DNA of 10,889 nucleotides from Candidatus Gastranaerophilales bacterium (GCA_905235825.1 CAJONH010000229.1:1-10889), one strand, 5' to 3'. Shown: positions 1 through 7,363, counted from the stretch's first letter. Made by a program: numbers and translations. Notes: a model not told the origin generated them from the letters alone.

Positions 1-378
1 GGGGATGACACGGCGGCAGAGTGTGAAACCAGATTAGTTAATTTTGCTGAAAATGAACTCAAAACAGAAAATAATTATATAAAGACCTGTAAAAAAAATT
101 GCAAAAGCTCTCATGAAAAAATAAAAAAGTGCTGCAAAAAAGAAAAAAAATGTTGTAATAAAGAAAAAAAATGCTGTAAACCTAATCCCGAAAAAGAAGA
201 TATAGTACAATGCTGCTGTAAGGATAATTGCAAAGCAAATTGTGATTGCAAATGCCATAAATGTAATAATGAACAACAAGCCTGCCCGTTAGAAAAACTG
301 AAAAAATGCAAAAAGGCTGAAAAGAAAAAACATAAATTTCTATTTTGGAAAAATAAGAAAAACAATTGCAACGAATAG
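1..378 (+). CDS. 3' end of a gene for a protein with a Cys/Lys-rich tail (partial)
   Basis: The first frame of the plus strand is open from the window edge to a TAG at 376-378, giving 125 residues without any in-frame ATG, so the start lies outside the window. The first ~28 residues are ordinary and acidic; from residue 29 on, the sequence is mostly Lys, Cys, Asn and Glu. I count 20 Cys in 125 residues. Three Cys-Cys pairs fall exactly seven residues apart (44/45, 51/52, 58/59), each in a KKCC context. A Cys-Cys-Cys triplet follows at 71-73, then Cys at 77, 81, 83, 85, 88, 95 and 103. The end is basic (KKKHKFLFWKNKK). Such spacing suggests metal binding or a disulfide-rich or envelope-associated tail, but I recognise no family. 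The bidirectional terminator just downstream supports a real gene on this strand. The opposite-strand frames here are Phe/Leu-rich artefacts of the A-rich coding strand. Confidence 0.72.
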   Translation, partial: GDDTAAECETRLVNFAENELKTENNYIKTCKKNCKSSHEKIKKCCKKEKKCCNKEKKCCKPNPEKEDIVQCCCKDNCKANCDCKCHKCNNEQQACPLEKLKKCKKAEKKKHKFLFWKNKKNNCNE

Positions 379-401
379 TATATAATTAAAAAATAACAAT
401 A

Positions 402-431
402 AAAACTCTGTTGGTTAACCAACAGAGTTTT
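402..431. terminator. bidirectional rho-independent terminator
   Basis: A perfect 30-base palindrome, each half reading AAAACTCTGTTGGTT, folds to an 11-13 bp stem around a TTAA loop. It is followed by T-rich sequence on both strands (TTTTATTTT on plus; TTTTTATTGTTATTTTTT on minus). It sits between the stop of the Cys-rich gene (378) and the stop of nrdG (444), so it can end both convergent transcripts. Confidence 0.9.
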
Positions 432-443
432 ATTTTAAATATT

Positions 444-950
444 TTATTTTGAAACAGTATTATCGTAATATAAAACTATTTCCCCTTTTTTCAGTGTTTT
501 TTGCACATCTATAATTCTTTGATTAGAACTGCCGACCCAGCAAAGTTTGTCGTCCTTTAATGTTTTAACAAATCTTCCGTCAACAAGCACATCAATATAT
601 TTCATTTTGGGATTTTGTTTAAATTCTTCCCACAGAAACCCTGTATAGACCCAAACCGTTTTGGAAGGATATTGCTCCTTTACCTTACGCATAAGTCTGA
701 ACGTTGTTTGTCTGTTAAAAGGATGTAAAGGGTCGCCGCCAGAAAATGTGATACCTGATATGTAAGGTTTATCAAGTGCTTCAAAAAGTTCGTTTTCAGC
801 TGCTTCATCAAACGGCAGTCCGCCTGTTATATCCCACGTAATGGGATTTTGACAATCTTCACACTGGTGATTACAGCCTGCAACCCACAATACAACCCTT
901 AGACCGTCACCATTCAGCATGTCATCTTTTGTAATATTATGATAATTCAT
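444..950 (-). CDS. nrdG: anaerobic ribonucleotide reductase activating protein NrdG
   Basis: A radical-SAM activase of 168 residues, a normal NrdG length. It uses a [4Fe-4S] cluster and S-adenosylmethionine to place the glycyl radical on NrdD in the cytoplasm. The CxxxCxxC cluster motif is visible at Cys26, Cys30 and Cys33 (CNHQCEDC), preceded by a conserved N-terminal GDGLRVVLWVAG. The SAM-binding GGDP motif is at residues 71-74 (TFSGGDPLHP). The ATG at 948-950 lies two bases after the nrdD stop (TAG at 953-955), with no strong Shine-Dalgarno sequence. Translation is therefore probably coupled to nrdD. The gene ends 13 bases before the bidirectional terminator. Confidence 0.96.
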   Translation of the reverse strand: MNYHNITKDDMLNGDGLRVVLWVAGCNHQCEDCQNPITWDITGGLPFDEAAENELFEALDKPYISGITFSGGDPLHPFNRQTTFRLMRKVKEQYPSKTVWVYTGFLWEEFKQNPKMKYIDVLVDGRFVKTLKDDKLCWVGSSNQRIIDVQKTLKKGEIVLYYDNTVSK

Positions 951-952
951 GA

Positions 953-3094
953 CTACATACTTACTCTGTCTTTTATTTCTTCCATTTTTGCGGCATTAAG
1001 TCTTGTATCGCCTTTAACACGGGAGTATGATAAATAACCGTTCATCCTGTCTATTTTTGTAAGATTTTTACTTCCGCATTTTGGACACACATCCATATTC
1101 AACTCTTGATGTCCGCAATCATCACAATATGATAATGATAAATTTACACCTTCATAGAAGCCCATATCCATTGCTCGTTCAATTAACGTTCTAATGGCTT
1201 CCTTATTATATGAAATAGGATATTTAACATATTGTATTTTACCGCCGTTCATTAAATCCCAGAAACGTTTTTCAAGGTCTTGTTTTTGAATTGGGCTTAT
1301 ATCTTCCGTTACGTGGCAGTGGAAACTGTTTGAAACATAACCTCTGTCAGAAACATTGGTAACAATACCGTATTTTTCACGGAATTGTGTTACCTGCAAT
1401 CCGCAAAGACTTTCAGCCGGTGTACCGTATAATGCATAAAGATTTCCGTCTTCTTCTTTAAATTCGGCAACTTTTTTATTAATGTATTCCATAACCTCAA
1501 TTGCAAATTGTCCGTCTTCAACAAGAGATTTTCCGTTGTGAATTTGCTGTAATTCGTTTAAAGCGGTAATTCCGAAAGATGCCGTAGCAGCTTTCAATAA
1601 CGGTTTTATTTTATCATGGAAGCCTAAATGTCCGCCGTAAAATCCGCCTTCACAATACGCAAGAGGATTTGTTGATGCTCTCATTTCGCCAAGATAATCG
1701 TAGGTTCTTATGTGAATTTTTCTTATTAATTGTAAATAATAATCAAGCACTTCATAAAAATCTTTACTTTCTTTTTTTGCTTTAGCGTAAATCATAGGTA
1801 AATGAAGGCTTATTGCACCAATATTAAATCTTCCGACAAAAATCGGTTTATCATTTTCATCAGCAGGTTTCATACCGCCCTTTTCAAACCACGGAGAAAG
1901 AAAAGCTCTACAGCCCATAGGTGAAACGACTCTGCCGTATTTTTTATACATTTCCGCAACATAACCTTCCCCCGTTAAAGAAAGCCAATCAGGATACATT
2001 GAACGCTGAGAGCATTCAAGTCCTGCTTCAAATACATCTTCAAGGACTCCGTTTTTGCCGTGGAGATTTTTATCGTATAAGAATACTATTTTGGGGAATA
2101 AAACGGGTTTCTTGCAGGTTTTCTTGCCCTGACCGCCTTTTCTTGTGTTAAGAGCGGAGATTGAAGCCATTTTTTCAAATTCACCTGTTCCCAAACCTAA
2201 TGTTATTGTAATAAACGGATAATCACCTCTTGATGAAGCAACCGTATTAAATTTATATTCCCAGCCCTGAAAGCCCTGTTCAAAGTCGGTTTGAACATCT
2301 TTTAATGCTTCATTTCTAGCCTGTTCAAAATTCAAACCCATTGAAATATAACGGCTGTATTGTTTTTGATATGTTTTTTCGGCATAAGGTGCTAAAAGTT
2401 TATCGACTTCGGGAACGGTAAATCCGCCGTATTGCTGGCTTGCAGCTGCCATAACTATATCACCTATGACATCAAATGCTACTGCAAGTGTTTTAGGCTC
2501 ATTATACCAGAGATTGCCCATTTCAAAGCCGCCTTTTAAAACTTCAGCCACATCAAACAAGCAGCAATTCATTGTATCACGTCTTGCACTCATATCGTGA
2601 ATATATATATATCCGTCACGAATTGCCTGTAAATCTTCAACCGTCAAAAAGAATTTTTTGTATAGCTCTTTATTTAACTGATTAAATATCAACGAACGTT
2701 TTGTTGATACAAGAGCAGAATCGGAGTTTGAATTTTCTTTATCTCCGATATACATGATTTTTTGACTTTCCTGATATACTTTATCGAGCATTCTTACAAA
2801 GTCCTGCTTATAATTACGATAATTTCTGTAACTTTCGCATACTTTATGACTTACATCTTCAAGAGCGTGTTCGACTATATTGTGCATATCCTGAATATCA
2901 AGCTCTTTTTTACCTGTATTTTCCGCTTCCGTTTTAACAATAGAGCATAAATTGTCCAATTGCTCCTGTGTAAAATTAATTAATACACGTCTTGCAGACT
3001 TTTTAACGGCATTAATGACCTTTTCAATATTGAATTTTTCCTTTGTGCCGTCTTTTTTTATTACATATAAATCTTTCGATGTAATGTTTTCCAT
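953..3094 (-). CDS. nrdD: anaerobic (class III) ribonucleoside-triphosphate reductase NrdD
   Basis: The oxygen-sensitive glycyl-radical enzyme that reduces ribonucleoside triphosphates to deoxynucleotides; 713 residues from the chosen start, typical for the family. An N-terminal ATP-cone (about residues 8-95, VIKKDGTKEKFNI) senses ATP/dATP. Catalytic-core marks are MNCCLFD (about 175-181), SQQYGG (about 219-224) and SPMGCRAFLS, where Cys395 is the probable thiyl-radical cysteine. Near the end, two CxxC pairs (Cys657/660 and Cys670/673) form the zinc site. RMNGYLSYS follows, with Gly686 as the expected glycyl radical position. I chose the ATG at 3092-3094 because GGGGA lies 6 bases upstream. 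The frame extends upstream to a TTG at 3134-3136, but that adds 14 residues before the ATP-cone with no ribosome site. It forms an operon with nrdG. Confidence 0.97.
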   Translation of the reverse strand: MENITSKDLYVIKKDGTKEKFNIEKVINAVKKSARRVLINFTQEQLDNLCSIVKTEAENTGKKELDIQDMHNIVEHALEDVSHKVCESYRNYRNYKQDFVRMLDKVYQESQKIMYIGDKENSNSDSALVSTKRSLIFNQLNKELYKKFFLTVEDLQAIRDGYIYIHDMSARRDTMNCCLFDVAEVLKGGFEMGNLWYNEPKTLAVAFDVIGDIVMAAASQQYGGFTVPEVDKLLAPYAEKTYQKQYSRYISMGLNFEQARNEALKDVQTDFEQGFQGWEYKFNTVASSRGDYPFITITLGLGTGEFEKMASISALNTRKGGQGKKTCKKPVLFPKIVFLYDKNLHGKNGVLEDVFEAGLECSQRSMYPDWLSLTGEGYVAEMYKKYGRVVSPMGCRAFLSPWFEKGGMKPADENDKPIFVGRFNIGAISLHLPMIYAKAKKESKDFYEVLDYYLQLIRKIHIRTYDYLGEMRASTNPLAYCEGGFYGGHLGFHDKIKPLLKAATASFGITALNELQQIHNGKSLVEDGQFAIEVMEYINKKVAEFKEEDGNLYALYGTPAESLCGLQVTQFREKYGIVTNVSDRGYVSNSFHCHVTEDISPIQKQDLEKRFWDLMNGGKIQYVKYPISYNKEAIRTLIERAMDMGFYEGVNLSLSYCDDCGHQELNMDVCPKCGSKNLTKIDRMNGYLSYSRVKGDTRLNAAKMEEIKDRVSM

Positions 3095-3100
3095 GACTAA

Positions 3101-3105
3101 TCCCC
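3101..3105 (-). promoter_or_regulatory. ribosome binding site deciding the nrdD start
   Basis: GGGGA read on the minus strand, 6 bases before the ATG at 3094. It favours this ATG over the upstream in-frame TTG at 3134-3136. Confidence 0.6.
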
Positions 3106-3180
3106 AATTCTTATTTTTTCTTACAGTAAAAGTCAAATAAATTTGTTAATAACTACCACCGCTTTCATCTGTATTCTATT

Positions 3181-3209
3181 AATATACAACAATCATACAT
3201 GACTGTAAA
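3181..3209 (-). promoter_or_regulatory. candidate promoter of nrdD-nrdG
   Basis: On the minus strand TTTACA (3209-3204) and TATATT (3186-3181) are separated by 17 bases; each hexamer differs from the sigma-70 consensus by one base. Transcription would begin near 3174, leaving a leader of about 80 bases before the nrdD ATG. I saw no NrdR-box pair here. In AT-rich DNA such matches also arise by chance. Confidence 0.45.
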
Positions 3210-3245
3210 TAGATATAAATATCAAAGTTATTTAATACAAATAAT

Positions 3246-3584
3246 TTATTTATCCATAAGTTTTTGTGCAAGTTTTAAAACCGAAAGATAATTTTTTAAT
3301 TCTGTATCGTTTTTAGCGGAATTTATAATTTTTAGACAATTAATATAGGCAGGATTTGAGTTTATTTGATTTTGTACTTCATTTGATGAAGGCTCCAAAT
3401 CTGCAAATGCTACATTTAATGCATCAGCTAACTTTTTTAACGTTTTTGCGTTTGGAATATGTTTGCCTGATTCTAATCTAGTTATATGTTTTGTATCCAG
3501 TTCAGCCAGCTCTGCAAGTTGTTCTTGAGTCAGTCCTCTTAATTTTCTATATTTTCTTATTTGTGAACCAATATCGTTATTCAT
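3246..3584 (-). CDS. XRE-family helix-turn-helix transcriptional regulator
   Basis: A 112-residue cytoplasmic DNA-binding protein. Residues about 5-63 are a Cro/C1-type helix-turn-helix: IRKYRKLRGLTQEQLAEL (helices 1-2), DTKHITRLESGKHIPNA (recognition helix and the turn after it), then TLKKLADALNV. The last ~50 residues (VQNQINSNPAYINCLKII... to QKLMDK) are helical and may serve in dimerisation. The ATG at 3582-3584 has AGAGG about 4 bases upstream. That ribosome site lies within an inverted repeat (3586-3601), which would allow autoregulation. It is divergent from the exported-protein gene at 3719, a plausible target. Downstream it runs towards nrdD (152 bases to the nrdD start) without an obvious terminator, so some read-through into the operon is possible. 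Confidence 0.9.
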   Translation of the reverse strand: MNNDIGSQIRKYRKLRGLTQEQLAELAELDTKHITRLESGKHIPNAKTLKKLADALNVAFADLEPSSNEVQNQINSNPAYINCLKIINSAKNDTELKNYLSVLKLAQKLMDK

Positions 3585-3585
3585 A

Positions 3586-3601
3586 ATACCTCTAAAGGTA
3601 T
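3586..3601. promoter_or_regulatory. inverted repeat over the XRE-gene ribosome site
   Basis: ATACCT-CTAA-AGGTAT: two perfect 6-base arms with a 4-base spacer, just before the XRE gene's ATG and covering its Shine-Dalgarno sequence. It could be the regulator's own operator or a small hairpin hiding the ribosome site. Confidence 0.4.
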
Positions 3602-3615
3602 ACTATATGAATTTA

Positions 3616-3630
3616 CAGTTTATAAAACTG
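3616..3630. promoter_or_regulatory. short inverted repeat in the divergent intergenic region
   Basis: CAGTTT-ATA-AAACTG: perfect 6-base arms between the XRE gene and the exported-protein gene. A candidate regulator site, judged by position only. Confidence 0.25.
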
Positions 3631-3661
3631 CAATTTTGTTTATATATTGTTCTTAATAATA

Positions 3662-3677
3662 GTGGTAAATTTACTAC
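3662..3677. promoter_or_regulatory. palindrome upstream of the exported-protein gene
   Basis: GTGGTAAATTTACTAC is symmetric except for one base pair, with a perfect 10-base core GTAAATTTAC. It lies 42 bases before the ATG at 3719, where an operator would be expected to act. The sequence differs from the other two repeats in this region, so a common binding protein is not shown. Confidence 0.35.
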
Positions 3678-3718
3678 TTTTAGATTAAATTATAAGTATA
3701 TAAAAAAGGATAATTATA

Positions 3719-4288
3719 ATGAAAAGAATATTTGTAATTTTATTAACAGTAAGTTTTTTATTTTTTCAAAGCAGTGTTTATGCTATAGAAGAAAATGATA
3801 TTACGGTAGAATTTAATCAGCAGAAATTAAAATCCAAATTAAAAAGAAAATATAAAGGGTATGAAATAGTAATTACAAACAATAACGAGAACGGAACAGA
3901 AATTTTAAATGCTTCCGTGGAAGACGGGTTAAACGGTAATATTGCCTATAATGCCGTTGAAGAAAGCCCCGGAGGTTCTGTCGGCGGATTGTGGATTGTT
4001 GCAGGTCCAATGGGGCTTATAACATTTGGCATAGCATGGGTTATAGGAATTATTGAAACTCCTATCCTTTATTTTTCGGTAAAGCATTCCAATAACAAAG
4101 CATGGGAAGAAAGTTTAAAATATACAAATAAAATTGAATTAAAAATTTTGGAAAAAAACGATAACATCACTGCTTATACGCTTATTCCCAAAAAAACGGC
4201 TCCCGCATTAAATCTTAAAATAAAAGATACGGTTACATTAGAACAGATTAATATAAATAAAAATTCTGTGAATAAAATAAAGCAGTAG
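3719..4288 (+). CDS. exported or membrane-anchored protein of unknown function
   Basis: A 189-residue protein that I do not recognise. Residues 1-22 form a signal peptide: basic MKR, hydrophobic core IFVILLTVSFLFF, and a VYA cleavage motif at 20-22. A polar, charged segment follows (23-80), including the Lys/Arg-rich KLKSKLKRKYKGYEI. A Gly-rich hydrophobic stretch comes next (about 85-121, GGLWIVAGPMG then FGIAWVIGII), long enough for one membrane span. The end is again polar (122-189). This suggests an envelope protein with one internal span. The ATG has AAGGA 8 bases upstream (3706-3710). The TAG stop (4286-4288) is the first three bases of a palindromic element, so the original C-terminus may have been different. 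The divergent XRE regulator may control it. Confidence 0.75.
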   Translation: MKRIFVILLTVSFLFFQSSVYAIEENDITVEFNQQKLKSKLKRKYKGYEIVITNNNENGTEILNASVEDGLNGNIAYNAVEESPGGSVGGLWIVAGPMGLITFGIAWVIGIIETPILYFSVKHSNNKAWEESLKYTNKIELKILEKNDNITAYTLIPKKTAPALNLKIKDTVTLEQININKNSVNKIKQ

Positions 4289-4347
4289 GGTAGGCTTTAG
4301 CCTGCCAATATTTTAATTTTATTGTTTGGTAGACTGAAGTTACCCTA
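4286..4347. repeat. 62-bp element with imperfect inverted arms; also likely a terminator
   Basis: The left arm (4286-4308) begins TAGGGTAGGCTTTAGCC. The right arm (4326-4347), read on the opposite strand, begins TAGGGTAACTTCAGTC; both end in CCAA. About 18 of 22-23 positions agree, around an AT-rich centre. Each arm can also fold by itself: GGTAGGC-TTTA-GCCTGCC (4289-4306, one G-T pair) and TTGGTAG/CTACCAA (4326-4332 with 4345-4351). T-rich sequence after the first hairpin suits termination of the plus-strand gene, and the second could end the minus-strand gene. The paired arrangement resembles REP/BIME-type or miniature mobile repeats. No second copy was seen in this window. Confidence 0.55.
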
Positions 4348-4390
4348 CCAACCAGAGCGTGTTTATACAAATTGTCATTCTATAATTTAC

Positions 4391-4945
4391 TTAATCGCCG
4401 AATACAATAAACGGTAAATCATTATCAAGTGCATATTGCCTTAAAAATTGAGTTCTTTCTTTTACGGAAACATTTTCAAATATATCTGTTTTGGTTCTGT
4501 TTGTTCTGTTTAAAAATTCAACGGGATTAGATATTTTTTCATCATAATTTTCGTTATACGCAAAAACAGCCATGGGAGGTTTCGGGTTTGATATATACAT
4601 TTCGTTGTATTCCCGTTTTCCTTTTCTTACGTTTGAATTTATACCGGAAAATGCTTTTATTAATTTATTTCTTATTTCTTCGGGTTCTATTTCGGACATT
4701 GATTTATTTTCGTTATTTTTTACAAAATTAATGTATTCTTTATCATTCAGATTTAATGTTTCTTTTATTAAATCGGATATATAAGTTCTGTCTTTTTCAC
4801 GTTCACCGCCGAATATATAATTCTTTTTAAATTCGCTTACAAATTTACCGCAGCCTGAACCCGCATCGGTTTCTCCGCCTCCGTGAATGTATTTGGTATC
4901 GCAGTCAAGCAATATGCCTTGCGGTCTAAAAAATCTTGATTTACT
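4391..4945 (-). pseudogene. C-terminal remainder of the HD-domain protein, separated by an in-frame stop
   Basis: These 184 codons run in the same frame as the upstream HD gene, directly after its TAA at 4948-4946, and end at a stop at 4391-4393. They begin SKSRFFRPQGILLDCDTKY, followed by a striking HGGGETDAGSGCGK. That run of Gly, Asp and Thr looks like a conserved loop at an active or ligand site. The rest is charged and helical (GGEREKDRTYISDLIK, then NPKPPMAVFAYN, ending NDLPFIVFGD). No ATG with a ribosome site opens it: the only early start codon is a TTG at 4912-4910. It is therefore more likely the broken-off end of the upstream gene than a separate gene. I do not recognise the domain. 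Confidence 0.7.
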
Positions 4946-7279
4946 TTAGGGTCTTTCAGCATAGCTGACTGATAATAATACATCCGAATCAACAAGAGAA
5001 AAAGCGTCAAATTTTGCAAGCTGATTAGGAAAATCCAAACCGTGTGCAAAGAATTTTATATTACCGGTATTTACGTCTTCACCCGTACTTGTTTTTGATT
5101 GAATACCTTTTACTTTGCATCCTTTTGGAAATCCTATTTTTTCCAAATCATCATTTTGCAGTTCGTTATATTTTATTATAACAAGACCGTCTTTATCTTT
5201 GTATACTCCTTTTATATTCGTACTTCCGTCAGAATGTACGGTTGTTATTGCCTGTTCAATGGTACTTGCTTTTGGTATTTGGGTTATCGGCAATAACGGC
5301 TGTGATTTTTTGAGTTCTTCAATATATTCTTTTATTTTTTCTCCGTGGAAATCGGCAGCTTCACCGTAGCTTCTTGTCAATCCGTCAACTTTAGAAATTC
5401 TCTTTTCATCTTTTATATCGTGAAAGTAATCATTAACACCTTTTAAATCAGCGTGAGTGAATATTAATGACAAGTCAAACATATTATCGTGTCTTAAATC
5501 ATAAGCCGTTGATTTTAATTCTTTATCAAGTTCCTCTGCTGTTTCAGCTCTGTTTACGTGTCCCAGCCATTCGTGATGTTTTATTAAATTATAGAGTTTT
5601 ATTTCTTCCTCCTGATTTAATTTAAATTTTTTTGCAATAAAAAATGCATCGAAACTTGAATTATCGGGATGAGCTTTATCAATATATCCTTCCGTTTTTG
5701 TAATATCGTGTAAAAGCGAAGCCAAAAGCATTATTTTTTTATCTGACTCGTTTAGATTTTTATAATCGGGATTTTTAACAATTCCCTGCATAACTTTTAA
5801 TGAGTGTTTAAATACATCATATTGATGAGAACCGTAAGTATTATTCATACCCGCTTGAATATTACCGATTGATGTTCTTAATTCGGGCAGAGCTTTAATT
5901 ATTTCATTAAGCTCTGTTTCAAGAGCTTTATTTGAACAAATCACTTTATTATTCTTAGTAAAATTAACCGCATTTTTTCTTAAATTTTCAATGACTTTTT
6001 TAGTATCCGGGTTTTCTATTAAACTTAGTTTTTCTTCGTTATTTAAACTTGCGGGATAACCTGTTATTGAATATCCTGTTTCATCTTCCGTTTTATAGCT
6101 TGCATTTTTATTTTTGTGAAGTTCAAAGCCGTAATAATCATAGACTTTTTGTTTTTCTTCATCGGGTAAATCTTTTATTTTATTAATTACATCATTTATA
6201 AATGCATTTTTTGAATATTCCTGATTAAATTCAAGCTGTTTAAAATCTTCATCAGACATATTACTTAGTGTTGCTGACAATTTATTTAAATTTCCGTTAA
6301 AATTATTTATTTCTTCCCCTGAAAGAGGTTCTGTTGTAATACCTAACGAATGCACAATCAAAGGAAGCAATTTACAATATTTTTCCTGAGTATTAGGAAG
6401 TATCGGAAACATTTCCTGCATATTTTCCGATATATCAAACATATTTACATTTAAAGCCAAAAGCTGCTTCAAATAATCTCGTTTTTCCCTGATTGAAATT
6501 TCATTAACATTTTGCTTATTGTATAAATAGGGAAATTTTATTGCAACGGCAGTATCTTCTACCGTTAATTTTTCTGCATTTTCAACTCCGATTATATTGT
6601 TTAGCTTTTTAACCTCGTCATAATCAGCCATTTTTTGTATAATACAAACTATCTGCGAAGGATTTATTTCTTTATCGCTTAGTAATTCCATATCTTTAGC
6701 GGCATTTTCCGGATTATTACCGTCATAAATTATAGTGGAAATACTTTTTATAAAATTTTTATTCGCTAAAAATTTATCATCCGATAAACATTTTTCTGCA
6801 ATTTCAGCCTGCTCCTCCGTTACCGTCCAAAGTATTATGTCTTCCGCTTCCTCCATTAAATCCGTATTTGAGAAAAATTTTTCATCAGAAATAAGTTTTA
6901 TGGCAATTTTAATATTAGATTTATTTAAATCAAAATTATTAGTCTTTTCTTTTATTTCATCAGGCAATAACTGCTGTTTTGAGTAAAATTCCTGTTTTAA
7001 TGTTTCATATTCTTCATCAGATAAAGAACTTTCTTTATTTGAAACAAAATTTTCTTTTGCTTCGCTTATCAGGTCATTTATACTTATTGCTTTTACTTTT
7101 AAATCATGAAAATCGTGCATGTTAATTTGAAGCTGTGCCATACCCTGCATTGCCAGTGCATCTAAAGAATTGGCATCGGCGGATTTTTCATTTACGGAAT
7201 TTTCGGTCGGTTTCGCATTTTTCTTATTACCCGTATCAGGTATGCTGAATTTTACGGCAGAAATGTCATTTATTTCCAA
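4946..7279 (-). CDS. large HD-domain protein of unknown function, probably truncated by a nonsense codon
   Basis: It encodes 777 residues before the TAA at 4948-4946; without that stop the frame would give 962. Residues 1-470 are mostly charged helices with no domain I recognise. An HD-type metal-dependent phosphohydrolase fold spans about 475-620: His492 (VFKHSL), His524-Asp525 (LLASLLHDITK), His568/569 (IKHHEW), His609 and Asp611 (FTHAD). This spacing fits HD enzymes that cut nucleotide phosphate bonds, but the substrate cannot be read from the sequence. Residues 670-777 lead into the conserved-looking end continued after the stop. I chose the TTG at 7279-7277 because GGAGAG lies 5 bases upstream; an in-frame ATG at 7300-7298 has no ribosome site. 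There is no signal peptide, so it is probably cytoplasmic unless exported another way. It is divergent from the glycosyltransferase operon. Confidence 0.8.
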   Translation of the reverse strand: MEINDISAVKFSIPDTGNKKNAKPTENSVNEKSADANSLDALAMQGMAQLQINMHDFHDLKVKAISINDLISEAKENFVSNKESSLSDEEYETLKQEFYSKQQLLPDEIKEKTNNFDLNKSNIKIAIKLISDEKFFSNTDLMEEAEDIILWTVTEEQAEIAEKCLSDDKFLANKNFIKSISTIIYDGNNPENAAKDMELLSDKEINPSQIVCIIQKMADYDEVKKLNNIIGVENAEKLTVEDTAVAIKFPYLYNKQNVNEISIREKRDYLKQLLALNVNMFDISENMQEMFPILPNTQEKYCKLLPLIVHSLGITTEPLSGEEINNFNGNLNKLSATLSNMSDEDFKQLEFNQEYSKNAFINDVINKIKDLPDEEKQKVYDYYGFELHKNKNASYKTEDETGYSITGYPASLNNEEKLSLIENPDTKKVIENLRKNAVNFTKNNKVICSNKALETELNEIIKALPELRTSIGNIQAGMNNTYGSHQYDVFKHSLKVMQGIVKNPDYKNLNESDKKIMLLASLLHDITKTEGYIDKAHPDNSSFDAFFIAKKFKLNQEEEIKLYNLIKHHEWLGHVNRAETAEELDKELKSTAYDLRHDNMFDLSLIFTHADLKGVNDYFHDIKDEKRISKVDGLTRSYGEAADFHGEKIKEYIEELKKSQPLLPITQIPKASTIEQAITTVHSDGSTNIKGVYKDKDGLVIIKYNELQNDDLEKIGFPKGCKVKGIQSKTSTGEDVNTGNIKFFAHGLDFPNQLAKFDAFSLVDSDVLLSVSYAERP

Positions 7280-7284
7280 AACTT

Positions 7285-7290
7285 CTCTCC
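7285..7290 (-). promoter_or_regulatory. ribosome binding site supporting a TTG start
   Basis: GGAGAG on the minus strand, 5 bases before TTG at 7279-7277. It lies inside the frame that starts at the upstream ATG (7300), for which no Shine-Dalgarno sequence is visible. Confidence 0.55.
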
Positions 7291-7354
7291 AAATACACAT
7301 ATATCATAATTTATAAATATAAAAACAATAAATCAGCTTAAATTGCTTTGTTTA

Positions 7355-7363
7355 TGATAAAAT
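7355..7363 (+). promoter_or_regulatory. candidate extended -10 promoter of the glycosyltransferase operon
   Basis: TGATAAAAT fits an extended -10 element (TG, one base, then TAAAAT). It would start RNA near 7370 and give a leader of about 50 bases. No good -35 hexamer was found at the usual distance. Confidence 0.35.

Noticed and set aside
34..422. Phe/Leu-rich minus-strand reading frames opposite the left-edge gene
   Set aside because: They mirror the A-rich Lys/Asn codons of the plus-strand Cys-rich gene, have no ribosome site, and one runs through the terminator palindrome.
1921..3140. Three plus-strand frames of 62-76 codons inside nrdD
   Set aside because: They lie opposite a fully conserved enzyme gene, lack known motifs and are composition shadows.
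4391..4912. A separate gene starting at the TTG at 4912-4910
   Set aside because: No ribosome site precedes it, and the eleven residues before it (SKSRFFRPQGI) read smoothly into it from the upstream gene.
4837..5049. Minus-strand frame across the break in the HD gene, suggesting a frameshift
   Set aside because: Direct reading shows that the sequence on both sides of the TAA is in the same frame (SYAERP, stop, SKSRFFRPQG). The other frame is a shadow, so this is a nonsense codon and not a frameshift.
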